64,000 nucleotides of DNA from a virus. This document shows positions 32,122-41,070 of the stretch, piece after piece (the stretch's first letter is position 1; every line of letters starts with the position of its first letter). The stretch covers positions 1-64,000 of the IMG/VR virus record IMGVR_UViG_3300042522_000700. One strand, given 5' to 3'. The translations under genes were made by a program, and so were the position numbers. Under the pieces are notes generated by a model. That model made no database searches, was not told the DNA's origin, and was given only the letters and a program-made list of their open reading frames with translations.

Positions 32122-32255
32122 ACAGCAGTCACACCAACTACTTTAGCGTTTGGATTACGAGCAAGAGCAACTTCCTTTGCTTCCTGGTAATTACGAGCTT
32201 CAACCTCTTCGTTGAAAACTTTACCAGCGACATAGAGTTGAACACGGCAGCGCAT
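32118..32255 (-). CDS. 45-aa protein between gp44 and gp62
   Basis: The ATG at 32255 starts MRCRVQLYVAGKVFNEEVEA, followed by RNYQEAKEVALARNPNAKVV. It is a beta-beta-alpha mini-protein. The stop overlaps the gp62 start (ATGA). The pattern is familiar from other cyanophages as a short conserved protein. Function is unknown; it is co-translated with the clamp loader. Confidence 0.65.
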   Translation of the reverse strand: MRCRVQLYVAGKVFNEEVEARNYQEAKEVALARNPNAKVVGVTAV

Positions 32256-32257
32256 AA

Positions 32258-32497
32258 TTAAAATCCTCCTTGGGTTTCATCAATTATAAAAGGATACTGG
32301 GCACCGTGATTCAGGGTAGTGCCAGTTCCTGTAGTGGCATAGTCAGATGGATTGTATTTAAGAAATTCTCGAAAAGTCATTTTCATTTCTTTCATGGTCA
32401 TCCCACAATGTTCGGCAGCAAAAGGCAAATTCATTGTGGCACGAAACAATCCCTCATTAGCTTCACGAACATTTTCAGGAGTAGTTTTTACTTTCAT
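32258..32497 (-). CDS. Conserved hypothetical protein in the clamp-loader operon
   Basis: The 79-aa protein MKVKTTPENVREANEGLFRA contains FAAEHCGMTMKEMKMTFREF, a helix-turn-helix-like helical pair, and a disordered C-terminus. The ATG overlaps the gp44 stop (ATGA). It is conserved in cyanomyoviruses as far as I recall, without assigned role. DNA binding is only a guess. Confidence 0.6.
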   Translation of the reverse strand: MKVKTTPENVREANEGLFRATMNLPFAAEHCGMTMKEMKMTFREFLKYNPSDYATTGTGTTLNHGAQYPFIIDETQGGF

Positions 32498-33438
32498 TTA
32501 AATTCACATCCCATCATAATTTCAGTTAAACAAGCAAGAAGATTAATCTCTTGGTCAGCAACAATATTGATATCCCTCATGTACTTGGCAATAATAAGAA
32601 CTGCCTCTGGGATAGACGGACCCTTGAGAGTATCATAAAGAGCATCGTAAATCTTCCTCATAACCAAGGCAGGATCATTGTCGATGTTATCTACGACCCA
32701 CTTTTTGACTGTAGTGAATTCCTTGTTCTTTAACGCCCGTACCAGATCATCCAGATTAATGTCGGCAATGTCAACAAGAATAGAATTAGAAATGCTTCCG
32801 CTGGCACTGTGTCTCTGTGCTTCATTGATTAACCTTCTCCAATCTGGATAATATCGTTTAATTAATTTTATTAGAATCTTATCTTCATATTCAATACTAT
32901 TCTCGTCTAGAATATTTTTAAGACGAACATAAAACTTTGCCTGTAGTTTGTCAACTTCATCGTTCTTGATTTTGAAATCAATTACCGTACAGCGGGAGTG
33001 TAGAGGGTCAATGATTTTGTTTGGGAAGTTACAGGTGAAGATGAAACGGCAGTTGCCATGAAACTCCTCCACAGCAGTCCTGAGCGAGAGCTGGACATCG
33101 CTAGTGGTGTTATCTGCCTCGTCGATAATGACGACTTTGTGGGCGGCTCCAGAGGTCAATGAGACAGTTGTGGCGAATTGCCTGACCTTGTTCCGAACCG
33201 TATCCAGAAAGCGCCCCTCATCTGATCCATTGATCACGATGTAGGAAGCGCCAATTTCATCACATACTGCTTTAGCAACAGTTGTCTTACCCACTCCAGC
33301 AGAACCACAGAGCAGAAGGTTCGGAATTTCCTTCTGCTCAATAAAACCCTTAAAAGAATTTTTGATATTGGTAGGAAGAATACAATCGTCAAGAGTATGA
33401 GGACGATATTCTTCTACCCAGAGAAACTTTTTATTCAT
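32494..33438 (-). CDS. gp44: Clamp loader large subunit, T4 gp44 type
   Basis: The 314-aa AAA+ ATPase starts MNKKFLWVEEYRPHTLDDCI. It has Walker A GSAGVGKTT, Walker B VVIIDEADN, a sensor FTCNFPNKII and the SRC arginine finger LHSRC. It loads the sliding clamp at primer ends. The ATG at 33438 overlaps the gp45 stop (ATGA), so the in-frame extension to 33459 is not needed. Confidence 0.96.
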   Translation of the reverse strand: MNKKFLWVEEYRPHTLDDCILPTNIKNSFKGFIEQKEIPNLLLCGSAGVGKTTVAKAVCDEIGASYIVINGSDEGRFLDTVRNKVRQFATTVSLTSGAAHKVVIIDEADNTTSDVQLSLRTAVEEFHGNCRFIFTCNFPNKIIDPLHSRCTVIDFKIKNDEVDKLQAKFYVRLKNILDENSIEYEDKILIKLIKRYYPDWRRLINEAQRHSASGSISNSILVDIADINLDDLVRALKNKEFTTVKKWVVDNIDNDPALVMRKIYDALYDTLKGPSIPEAVLIIAKYMRDINIVADQEINLLACLTEIMMGCEFK

Positions 33439-34106
33439 TGAGGTTCGAGAGCAATCCAATAGGTCAGGTTAAGAGATTTATGTTTCCACTGAGTAATCAG
33501 TTTACTGGAAATTTTTACTTCATATTCTCCAGGAAGAAGACGAATATTTTCCATCTTCATTGCCAGTTCATACTCACCAGTATTGTCACCAAGAATTTCT
33601 TGGGTGTATACATTACTAGTTTCATTTTCACGATCACAAAGATTCAATTCTACTGTGCCGCCTCCATGTGATTTAAATACCAGATCTGGAATCGAATAAA
33701 CATCAGATGCCTTACGAAGATTTTCCAAATCTTTCTCTTGAATAGTGAATTCAATATCAGCACCAGGAAAGTTAACATTACGATCTGGTGCTGTCTTCAA
33801 AGTAATCTCAGGATCCGAGAAATAATACTTGGCGCTTCTACCGTTTCCTTTGATTGTCAGATATTCTTCATTACCGAATACCAAAGAAGGAGAATCAAAA
33901 ATAGACATGCCAGCAAGAAACTGATTAAGATCATAGATGGCAAATGTTTGAGGAAATGTTTCCCCACATTCATATTGAGCAATCAGGTTCTCACCAACAT
34001 TAATAGTTTTGAGAGTAGATCCTTCACGAATGACAATGGAACCATTAATGGTTGAAAAGTTTTTTAGTACAGAAAGAGTAGGTTTAGAAAAATTAACAAT
34101 GCTCAT
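33435..34106 (-). CDS. gp45: Sliding clamp, T4 gp45 type
   Basis: The 223-aa beta-clamp-like protein starts MSIVNFSKPTLSVLKNFSTI and contains IYDLNQFLAGMSIFDSP, then IPDLVFKSHGGG and YWIALEPQ at the end. It is a trimeric ring holding polymerase on DNA. In T4 it is also the mobile enhancer of late transcription through gp33 and gp55, so it links replication to the late promoters listed here. Confidence 0.96.
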   Translation of the reverse strand: MSIVNFSKPTLSVLKNFSTINGSIVIREGSTLKTINVGENLIAQYECGETFPQTFAIYDLNQFLAGMSIFDSPSLVFGNEEYLTIKGNGRSAKYYFSDPEITLKTAPDRNVNFPGADIEFTIQEKDLENLRKASDVYSIPDLVFKSHGGGTVELNLCDRENETSNVYTQEILGDNTGEYELAMKMENIRLLPGEYEVKISSKLITQWKHKSLNLTYWIALEPQ

Positions 34107-34417
34107 TTGAACTCCTGGAGACCGTTTTGAGTGCGGGTGTAGTGACTATCAAAGTGAAGTAGCAACATAGCATAATGAATCACTTTCATCAAATCCCGCT
34201 TGTTACGACCATCTTTATCACCATAGCGTGACCCATACTTAAGGATATTTGCTTGACAGAATCCAGCGGCAAGTTTCTTTGCTGCCATCAGATCAATTGT
34301 TTGAATGTCAGCGTATCCATCTTCGTCACCACAATAGTGGCCATGGTAAGTGCTGACTACATAATCCTCGACATCCTTGAGGATCTTATCCTCATTGTAC
34401 TTCCATTGCATTTTCAT
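34103..34417 (-). CDS. DUF3310-like protein
   Basis: The 104-aa protein contains YADIQTIDLMAAKKLAAGFC and NILKYGSRYGDKDGRNKRDL, then VIHYAMLLLHF. This matches the IxAxxLxFxxGNxIKYxxRxGxKD plan of the DUF3310 family found in many phages. No biochemical role is established. It is coupled to gp45 by ATGA. An alternative start two codons in is possible. Confidence 0.7.
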   Translation of the reverse strand: MKMQWKYNEDKILKDVEDYVVSTYHGHYCGDEDGYADIQTIDLMAAKKLAAGFCQANILKYGSRYGDKDGRNKRDLMKVIHYAMLLLHFDSHYTRTQNGLQEFK

Positions 34418-34581
34418 TCCTCCGTTACATACTGTAGATCTTCATGATAGCACTCTTTGATTGTTCCGTCAAGTGTCTTCACAAAAAGTTTTGAATTATG
34501 TCCGCCAAGAATCTTGACGGAACTGCCGTCCCGAAGGACGGCAATGTTACCAACGTAACCGTGAAACTCAGGCTTCTTCAT
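34414..34581 (-). CDS. 55-aa beta-rich protein
   Basis: The ATG at 34581 starts MKKPEFHGYVGNIAVLRDGS, followed by SVKILGGHNSKLFVKTLDGT. It is a small strand-rich barrel-like protein. The start lies inside the end of the MoxR gene (14-nt overlap), and the stop overlaps the next gene (ATGA). The family is not recognised. Confidence 0.6.
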   Translation of the reverse strand: MKKPEFHGYVGNIAVLRDGSSVKILGGHNSKLFVKTLDGTIKECYHEDLQYVTEE

Positions 34582-35701
34582 TTACCTCAGTTTCAGTTTG
34601 AGTATCAGCATCAGCACCAATGCTAGCATCGATCTTGTCATACAGCTCCATGAAGCTGGACTTGGTTTCGTCATCGAAACGATTCACACAAACTTGAATC
34701 GCTTTCATACGCTTGCCGAAGATGCTGTAAGCACGAATGATGTGAGACAGGCGACGAGTGCTGATCACTTCATCAACACCACCATCCTTGAAAGTCTTAC
34801 GAATGATGTCTGCCCAGGAAGCAAGCTTCTCACAGAACTCTTCATCCAAGCAGCCAAGTTTGGCAGAAAGCTTCTGAAGGATCTTCTGCTCAGTCTTAGG
34901 AGCAGGATAGTCTTGCTCAAAGGTGAGAGCAAATCGCTCAAGAAATGCTTCGTTCAGAACGTTGGTGCCGATGAAACGACCGTCATCACTGCCCTTACCT
35001 TTGGTGTTAGCAGTGGCAACGATAGTGAAACCAGCGGTGGGTTTGACATAACGACCAGTCTTCTTCAGGAACACACCCTTACCTTCAAGGATGGACTGGA
35101 GACACAGGATCTTGTTAGAAGCAAGGTCGATTTCGTCAAGCAGCAGAACAGCACCACGCTCAAGTGCTTCGATCACAGGACCGTTATGCCACACAGTTTC
35201 GCCATTGATCAGACGGAAGCCACCGATCAGATCGTCTTCATCAGTCTCGATGGTGATGTTGACACGAATCAGTTCACGCTTCAGTTGAGCACAAGCTTGC
35301 TCCACACCGAAAGTTTTGCCGTTACCAGACATACCAGTGATGAACACAGGATAGAAAATCCCAGAAGAAATAATTTTCTTAACATCACTAAAGTTACCAA
35401 AGCTGACGAAGTTAGCATCTTTATCAGGAATCAGGTTTTCACGGTGGATCACAACATGCTCAACTGCTTGCTCGACAGGTTCGGCAGCAGGAGCGTTGTA
35501 AGTGTTTTCAATATCTTGGGCAGTCAGGTTCCAACGACCATGACCAGTCTTGTATTGCTCAAGACGCTTGGCAATGGTGGGATAAGAACTACCGAATTCA
35601 TCGGCAGCAGCAATTACAGCGTTGCTGCCGAAGTCTTCGCCAAAGTGGGTGGAAATGTAAGCGACGAGAGCTTCTTGTTCAATGTTTGCTTTACGAGCCA
35701 T
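34568..35701 (-). CDS. cobS: MoxR/CobS-like AAA+ ATPase
   Basis: The 377-aa protein has Walker A GMSGNGKT (residues 123-130), Walker B VLLLDEIDLA (DEID at about 189-192), sensor TIVATANTKGKG and a C-terminal helical domain (STRRLSHIIRAYSIFGKRMK). It is usually named CobS in cyanophages after the cobaltochelatase subunit. MoxR ATPases work with a VWA-domain partner, and one is encoded directly upstream. Either cobalt insertion or remodelling of another complex is possible. The start MARKANIEQ at 35701 is chosen; the frame upstream is low-complexity Arg/Leu/Pro. Confidence 0.88.
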   Translation of the reverse strand: MARKANIEQEALVAYISTHFGEDFGSNAVIAAADEFGSSYPTIAKRLEQYKTGHGRWNLTAQDIENTYNAPAAEPVEQAVEHVVIHRENLIPDKDANFVSFGNFSDVKKIISSGIFYPVFITGMSGNGKTFGVEQACAQLKRELIRVNITIETDEDDLIGGFRLINGETVWHNGPVIEALERGAVLLLDEIDLASNKILCLQSILEGKGVFLKKTGRYVKPTAGFTIVATANTKGKGSDDGRFIGTNVLNEAFLERFALTFEQDYPAPKTEQKILQKLSAKLGCLDEEFCEKLASWADIIRKTFKDGGVDEVISTRRLSHIIRAYSIFGKRMKAIQVCVNRFDDETKSSFMELYDKIDASIGADADTQTETEVNEEA

Positions 35702-35747
35702 GATGAGTAATCTCCGTTGTGGATGAGGTAATTGTAGCAGGTGGATT

Positions 35748-35765
35748 GGGGGCGTTGCCACCCCC
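35748..35765 (-). other. Hairpin between VWA and MoxR genes
   Basis: GGGGG and CCCCC flank an 8-nt loop. There is no T run on the minus strand, so it may adjust relative expression or mRNA decay rather than terminate. Confidence 0.45.
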
Positions 35766-35786
35766 AGTGGACAGATTGAGAATTGG

Positions 35787-37970
35787 TCAGGCGACCAGAG
35801 TGGCGAAGGACGACAGAAGCTTTTTGTTCGTCGTCTTCTTCTTAAGCATAGTACGGAATGCCTTGCCAATGTCAGCAGCAGTGGCCTCTTCCTCAACTGT
35901 CAGCGTGGTGTCTACTGACAGATCACTGGAAGAAATCATGTACAGAGCATCATAGCCCATGCCATTGATTTCATAGGTCTTTTCTTTACGCCACACTTTC
36001 ATAGCTTCATCTGGTTCAACACCACCAATAGATTTGTAAAGGGAACGATAAAGATACGAGAAAGAATTTCCACTAGCAATTCGGAATCCAATTAGATTGA
36101 CTTCAGGGAAGTTGTCTTTCAGATTCTCAAGCAGAATAGCAGTGAGGTTGCTATTCACGTTATCCATTTCGAAGTTACGATACACGTAACCAATTTTACG
36201 ATCTCGTAGGGCATTGTTAGCACTAATGTAATTTTGGCCCAAATAATTGGAAGACCCATTTTGACGACTGATATTCAAATTAAAATTCAAATGGTTACCT
36301 TCACCATCAGTCAGAATCACGACGTTAACTTTTTGAAGTTTGTTACGAGTTTTAAACTGGGGGATGATTTGATGAAGAGCAATGATGGATTCGTTGAGAG
36401 GAGTTCCGCTCAAATCCAAACCATTAGGTACGGCATAATCGTGATAGGTAGCCCCAGCGTAATTAGAATCCTCTCGGGCAGCAAGACGCCACAGATTCAA
36501 AATACAATTGTCAAGCACCTTATTGTTGGCACGGGAACTCAGAAAATTCAAAAGTCGAAACCGATTATGAACTTCAATAGATCCATCCTGTTTTTTGTAC
36601 AGATTTTTTGGGGCACTGTAATTAGGATTAGCATAAGCGTTGCTCCACTCATAGGTGAAAGCATACACCTCAAAAGGAATCTGAACCTTCTTACAGAACC
36701 ACACAAGGTTCAGCAGTTGCTTCACAGTATCCAGAAGATAATCATTCATGGAACCAGACCAGTCCAGTACAAACACTAGACCGTGATTCTTGCCGTCAGG
36801 AATCACAGAAACCTTACGGAAGATATCTTCATTGTACTTGTAAGTGTGAAGTTTGGTGGTGTCTAGAGTGCCAGTACGAGCAGTAGACATACGCTGGTAA
36901 GCATCTGCCGACTTCTTCATCTCAAACTCTTTGACCAGATAGTTCACTTCCTTCTGTGCTTCTGTACGATATTTCCGATAATCTTTATCGACTTTATCAA
37001 AAGCATTCGTGGAATAACGACCACAAGTGAGAACTTCACCAAAAGAATTGTTGATGTAATCGTTCAGCATTTTGTAATCAGCAATTACCTCATCAATTTT
37101 TAGTTGAGGACACTCAATATAAGTAGTTTCACTCGTGTGATGATTGGTCAGTTTTTCTGTTTGCTGATCAAATGCTTGCTGGGTTTTGGAAATTTCTTCG
37201 TTTTGTTCGTCATTAGGACCGCCACCACCAGAACCAATAGGAGCATCTGGAGCTTCAGTAGCACCGCCACCACTAGTTTGTTCCTGCTGAGCATCGCCAC
37301 CAGGATTAGTCATACCCTGCCCGTCACTGGTCATTTGCTGATCGGATTGACCATTAGAATTGCCCGAACCAGCTTCACCAGAATCACTAGATGGCATGGA
37401 AAGTGACAGTTCTTCCTGTGCTTTTTCTTTTACATACTTGTGAATCAGTTCACAGATGGTCAGCACCTGTTGAAAAGTTTCAGCACCTTCAATCATCTCA
37501 ACAAACTGCTGTTCAAACTCGTTGAACGGCATCTGAGCATAGGCACCAATCTTGAAGTGAAGATTGATACGATCAATGAGAGTAAGTTTATTAAGATCTT
37601 CATCAGCAATACTGAAGAAGTCATCACGATTCAGTTCGCTGTACCCATTGTAGAAGGTACGAGCGAGACCAGGAAACTTACGCTTCATCAGTTTCTCAAT
37701 ACGAGCATCTTCAACAACGTTCACATAGTCTTTAGGAACGTCAGCAATACTACGCCAGTCTTCATTGGGTGTGTAGATAGCATGTCCTACCTCATGCCCC
37801 ACCAGAAGGTCGTATACGACCCCAGAAGCCCTGTCCCAAATCGGCAGGGTCAGGACACGGCGCTGGACATCAAAACATGCTGTAGGCACCTTCTTGTGCT
37901 CAATGATGAGGTTCTCCGTTGCCAGCAGTTTGGCAAGAGTACCTTTGACTTCGTGGTTAACGGCGGACAT
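35787..37970 (-). CDS. VWA-domain protein with HExxH metallopeptidase-like motif (MoxR partner)
   Basis: The 727-aa protein has an N-terminal domain with zinc-peptidase-like HEVGH (59-63) and a likely third ligand in VEDARIE (Glu87). A disordered Gln/Gly/Ser linker follows (about 195-260). A VWA domain with MIDAS motif DWSGSMND lies near residue 400, with a second metal-site Thr in LSGTPLNES and VVILTDGEG. The plan recalls CobT and other VWA partners of MoxR ATPases. The peptidase motif suggests proteolysis or metal handling; the target is unknown. It has its own sigma-70 promoter. Confidence 0.85.
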   Translation of the reverse strand: MSAVNHEVKGTLAKLLATENLIIEHKKVPTACFDVQRRVLTLPIWDRASGVVYDLLVGHEVGHAIYTPNEDWRSIADVPKDYVNVVEDARIEKLMKRKFPGLARTFYNGYSELNRDDFFSIADEDLNKLTLIDRINLHFKIGAYAQMPFNEFEQQFVEMIEGAETFQQVLTICELIHKYVKEKAQEELSLSMPSSDSGEAGSGNSNGQSDQQMTSDGQGMTNPGGDAQQEQTSGGGATEAPDAPIGSGGGGPNDEQNEEISKTQQAFDQQTEKLTNHHTSETTYIECPQLKIDEVIADYKMLNDYINNSFGEVLTCGRYSTNAFDKVDKDYRKYRTEAQKEVNYLVKEFEMKKSADAYQRMSTARTGTLDTTKLHTYKYNEDIFRKVSVIPDGKNHGLVFVLDWSGSMNDYLLDTVKQLLNLVWFCKKVQIPFEVYAFTYEWSNAYANPNYSAPKNLYKKQDGSIEVHNRFRLLNFLSSRANNKVLDNCILNLWRLAAREDSNYAGATYHDYAVPNGLDLSGTPLNESIIALHQIIPQFKTRNKLQKVNVVILTDGEGNHLNFNLNISRQNGSSNYLGQNYISANNALRDRKIGYVYRNFEMDNVNSNLTAILLENLKDNFPEVNLIGFRIASGNSFSYLYRSLYKSIGGVEPDEAMKVWRKEKTYEINGMGYDALYMISSSDLSVDTTLTVEEEATAADIGKAFRTMLKKKTTNKKLLSSFATLVA

Positions 37971-37992
37971 TGGTTTCGTTTCAACTGAGGTC

Positions 37993-38022
37993 AGTATAGA
38001 CCATAAAAAAGGAGGGTGTCAC
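37993..38022 (-). promoter_or_regulatory. Sigma-70 promoter of the VWA gene, embedded in a terminator
   Basis: On the minus strand GTGACA (38022-38017) is 18 nt from TATACT (37998-37993). GTGACA is exactly the loop of the gp46 terminator. The context ATGGTCTATACTGA is shared with the gp55 promoter. Confidence 0.65.
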
Positions 38023-38028
38023 CCCTCC
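38005..38028 (-). terminator. Terminator of gp46
   Basis: The minus strand reads GGAGGG, loop GTGACA, CCCTCC and TTTTTT. The gp46 stop codon lies within the hairpin. Confidence 0.85.
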
Positions 38029-39758
38029 TGTGCCACTTCATTAACTGTCTCTCGGACGACGCTGAAGTTTTTAATTTTCTCACACTTCCAAGTTTTGTCG
38101 AACTTGTCTTCCATGTTCTCACGGTGGGAAATGACAAACACATTAGTATTGTCATCGAAATTTTTAAGTATCCACCCTAGCTCACTGCTACCGTTTGTGT
38201 CAAGTGATCCATCAAAGATCTCGTCAAGAATTAGGAGGTTAGTATCCACGCTATTCTTAAGCTTAGCAACAGCTCTCCAAGTAAGCAGCAGAGCGATATC
38301 AATACGAGCTTTTTCTCCTTCACTAAACGATTCATACGAGAATGAATCTCTGTATCTGGATTTAATAGTTTCTTCAAAGTTTTCATCCAATGTAAAGTTT
38401 ACATAGAAGTCCATGTTTTGAAGATACTTATTGATGAGATCATTCATCACAGGTAAGTATCTTTTGATGATACGGGTTTTGATTCCGTTGTCCTTCAAAA
38501 GCATAGCAGCTGCCCTAAGGCATTCTTGTTCTTCCTTAATAGTTGTTAACTGATTTTTAGACTCCTCCAGTTTCGTTTGAAGAGCAACAAGTTTAGCAGA
38601 CTCTTCGTTATGACTAAAGTTATTATTCTGAAGATCAGAAATTTCTTTCTGAAGATCTTGAATTTGTGATTGATAGGAACTAACCTGAAATTGATGAATC
38701 TGAATATTGTTAAAAAGGCTAGTCCATTTTTCACTCAACTCAGTAAACTTAGTTTCTCTTTCCTCCTCTAAAGCAATAGCTTGCTCCATTTCTTCCATAC
38801 CTTGCTGAAGCTCTTTAATCGAATTCATGATCTCAGAAACTTTAGTATCACGAAGGTCTTCATCGATATGCTGAGTACAAGTAGGACAAGTAGTATTTTC
38901 TGTAAAAAATTGATGTTCCTTTTTATGAGTGGAAAATTTCTGTTGGATCTTACCACGAAGGTTTCCGAGCTTTTTAAGTTTAGTAGTAGCATTTTCAAAA
39001 TTGCTCATCTCTTTATTGAGAGCATTTCTTTCTTCGCCAAGTTGTTTAATTGTAATATTAACTTCCTTTTCGAGAGAAGTAAGATTAGAAATTTTATTAC
39101 TCTTTTCTTCTATATCATTCTTGTTTTGAAGTTCAAGATTAGCAATAAAATTTTTCTGCATTGAGATTTTTTCTTCTAGCAGATCAATCTCATAATCTTT
39201 CTCTTTCAACTCATCACCAGAAGTTTTAATTTTTTCCTTCAAGTTCAGATTCATGATGGAGAAAATTTGAATATCAAGAATGTCTTCGATAATTTCTCTA
39301 CGAGATGCTACAGGCAGTCTCATGAAAGGAACAAAAGTTGATGATCCAAGAACCACAATCTGTGTGAATGATTTGTAATTCATCTTGAGAATAGTTTGCT
39401 CAAGATATTTTTGATAATCTGTGGTGGAAGATGATTGATCTAAAAGAACTCCGTTTTGCCAGATCTCAAACACGCCAGGTTTAATACCACGAACAATCTT
39501 AAATTGATTCTTACCAGATTCAAATTCAATTTCGGTAACAAGATCAGCACCATTAATGCTGTTCATGAGCATTGGTTTGTTGATCTTTCTGAATGGTTTT
39601 CCAAACAAAGAAAAAGTAAGAGCATCCAGAATAGTGCTTTTGCCTGCTCCGTTTGCTCCCACGATTAAATTTGTTTTGGCACCATTTAAATTAAACTCAG
39701 TGAATGTATTTCCAGTACTCAAAAAGTTTTTCCATTTTAATGTCTTGAATACAATCAT
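38019..39758 (-). CDS. gp46: Recombination endonuclease subunit, gp46 (Rad50/SbcC-like)
   Basis: The 579-aa SMC-like ATPase has Walker A GANGAGKSTILDAL (about 34-47), two coiled-coil arms and a zinc hook TTCPTCTQH (about 290). The signature FSEGEKARIDIAL and Walker B LLILDEIFDGSLD follow. With gp47 it resects DNA ends for recombination and host DNA breakdown. The stop is inside the terminator hairpin, and the start overlaps the DUF3110 gene stop (ATGT-type 4-nt overlap). Confidence 0.95.
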   Translation of the reverse strand: MIVFKTLKWKNFLSTGNTFTEFNLNGAKTNLIVGANGAGKSTILDALTFSLFGKPFRKINKPMLMNSINGADLVTEIEFESGKNQFKIVRGIKPGVFEIWQNGVLLDQSSSTTDYQKYLEQTILKMNYKSFTQIVVLGSSTFVPFMRLPVASRREIIEDILDIQIFSIMNLNLKEKIKTSGDELKEKDYEIDLLEEKISMQKNFIANLELQNKNDIEEKSNKISNLTSLEKEVNITIKQLGEERNALNKEMSNFENATTKLKKLGNLRGKIQQKFSTHKKEHQFFTENTTCPTCTQHIDEDLRDTKVSEIMNSIKELQQGMEEMEQAIALEEERETKFTELSEKWTSLFNNIQIHQFQVSSYQSQIQDLQKEISDLQNNNFSHNEESAKLVALQTKLEESKNQLTTIKEEQECLRAAAMLLKDNGIKTRIIKRYLPVMNDLINKYLQNMDFYVNFTLDENFEETIKSRYRDSFSYESFSEGEKARIDIALLLTWRAVAKLKNSVDTNLLILDEIFDGSLDTNGSSELGWILKNFDDNTNVFVISHRENMEDKFDKTWKCEKIKNFSVVRETVNEVAQEG

Positions 39759-40021
39759 GTTATACCGTCTGGTGGAATAATAAAATCATCGATGGTTATT
39801 ATAGCATATTTTTGATCACGTTCTTCACAAGCAGTGATAATTGCTTCTTCAGGTATTTCAACAACCTGTAGTTTGTATTTGCTTGCTCTAACTTCTAATT
39901 GTTCTTGGTATCGTTCAGCATCATCTTCACACTCAAATATGGGAATAATTTGTTCATTATTATCTGGATCAATTACAGAAAAAACACCTTCCGAATTTCC
40001 TTTGAGCGTGAGAATATACAT
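39755..40021 (-). CDS. DUF3110 family protein
   Basis: The 88-aa protein MYILTLKGNSEGVFSVIDPD ... IPIFECEDDAERYQEQLEVR matches DUF3110, a small family otherwise known mainly from cyanobacteria. It is probably host-derived. Function is unknown. It lies between gp46 and gp47, sharing single-base or 4-nt overlaps with both, so all three are translated together. Confidence 0.8.
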   Translation of the reverse strand: MYILTLKGNSEGVFSVIDPDNNEQIIPIFECEDDAERYQEQLEVRASKYKLQVVEIPEEAIITACEERDQKYAIITIDDFIIPPDGIT

Positions 40022-41070
40022 TAGATTACTTCACAACTTTCAATATATAGAGATCTCATAACTTGTTTGAGATTATTTTTATTTACGGTCATCTCAACTT
40101 CGTCAATATATTCATTTAAAAGTGAGAGAGTATCTTTAATTTCAAGATCAGTATCTTTGTGTTTTACTGTATCTTTTTCAACCAAGTTTTCAATTACTTT
40201 TAAATCATGTACACCAGCTTCATAAAGATTTTCAATTAACTTTTCAAATTTAAAAAAGTCATTCTTGTTCTCTACGACAACCTTAACAAAAGTGTTTGAA
40301 TACTCACTGGGATCGACGCCGAAATTAGGATCAGCATCATCATAATAAATCTTTTGGAAAATTTCGTATGGGTTTTTGACGAAACGTAACTTATTGGATG
40401 ACGGTTCATAAAGGTGAAATCCTCTGGGATCTTTGTAATCATTCCAGAACATCTGGTAGGGGTTGCCCAAGTATGTGATATTACCACGACTTGACTTGTG
40501 ATGAAAGTGTCCCGAAAATACTTGTTTAAATTTAAAGAACACATCTGGGTCCATGCCACCTTCGTGAGGCATACCAGGAGAAACCTCAAACCCATTCAGT
40601 TCAAGATGTCCCATCACAATCTTTGCCGAAGTTTGCTTTAAGTGCTGATGTGTCTCTGCTTCATTTTCAGAATTGATCCAAGGCAGCATACAGATAGAAA
40701 CACCTTCAATAGTTGTGGTGGTGGGTTTTGAGTAGACGATGATGTTTTCATAGTCGGAAAGAAGAAGCTCTGGAGAATTTATGTCATTTGTATTTTTGTA
40801 ATACACATCATGATTCCCCGTAATCATATGAAGAGTAATGCCAAGCTCACGGATACGGTCAAAGTAATGACGGCGAATACGATTCCAAACATTAAAATCA
40901 ATGCCCTTACGATTATCGAACGTATCTCCGAGGTCGATAATGGTAGATATTCCCTGTTCCTCCAATGTTGGAAAAAACACATTGTCATAAAACTCCTTAA
41001 AGTATTCCCAAAAAATAACACTACCTTTACGTCCATCCAAATGCTGGTCGGTGATCAATGCTACTGTCAT
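40021..41070 (-). CDS. gp47: Recombination endonuclease subunit, gp47 (Mre11/SbcD-like)
   Basis: The 349-aa calcineurin-like phosphoesterase has metal-binding motifs DQHLD, GDTFDNRKG, GNHD (ITGNHDVYY), MGHLE and SGHFHHKS in order. It is the nuclease partner of gp46. The start overlaps the gp55 stop (ATGA). Confidence 0.95.
   Translation of the reverse strand: MTVALITDQHLDGRKGSVIFWEYFKEFYDNVFFPTLEEQGISTIIDLGDTFDNRKGIDFNVWNRIRRHYFDRIRELGITLHMITGNHDVYYKNTNDINSPELLLSDYENIIVYSKPTTTTIEGVSICMLPWINSENEAETHQHLKQTSAKIVMGHLELNGFEVSPGMPHEGGMDPDVFFKFKQVFSGHFHHKSSRGNITYLGNPYQMFWNDYKDPRGFHLYEPSSNKLRFVKNPYEIFQKIYYDDADPNFGVDPSEYSNTFVKVVVENKNDFFKFEKLIENLYEAGVHDLKVIENLVEKDTVKHKDTDLEIKDTLSLLNEYIDEVEMTVNKNNLKQVMRSLYIESCEVI

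Noticed and set aside
34598-35710. A 370-codon open frame on the plus strand
   Set aside because: It is exactly antisense to the MoxR-like ATPase, whose Walker motifs are intact. The antisense product shows no domain, and long antisense frames are common opposite biased coding sequence.
35702-35896. N-terminal extension of the MoxR-like protein
   Set aside because: The 65 extra residues are low-complexity Arg/Leu/Pro and overlap the 3' end of the VWA gene and the hairpin. MARKANIEQ is the natural start.
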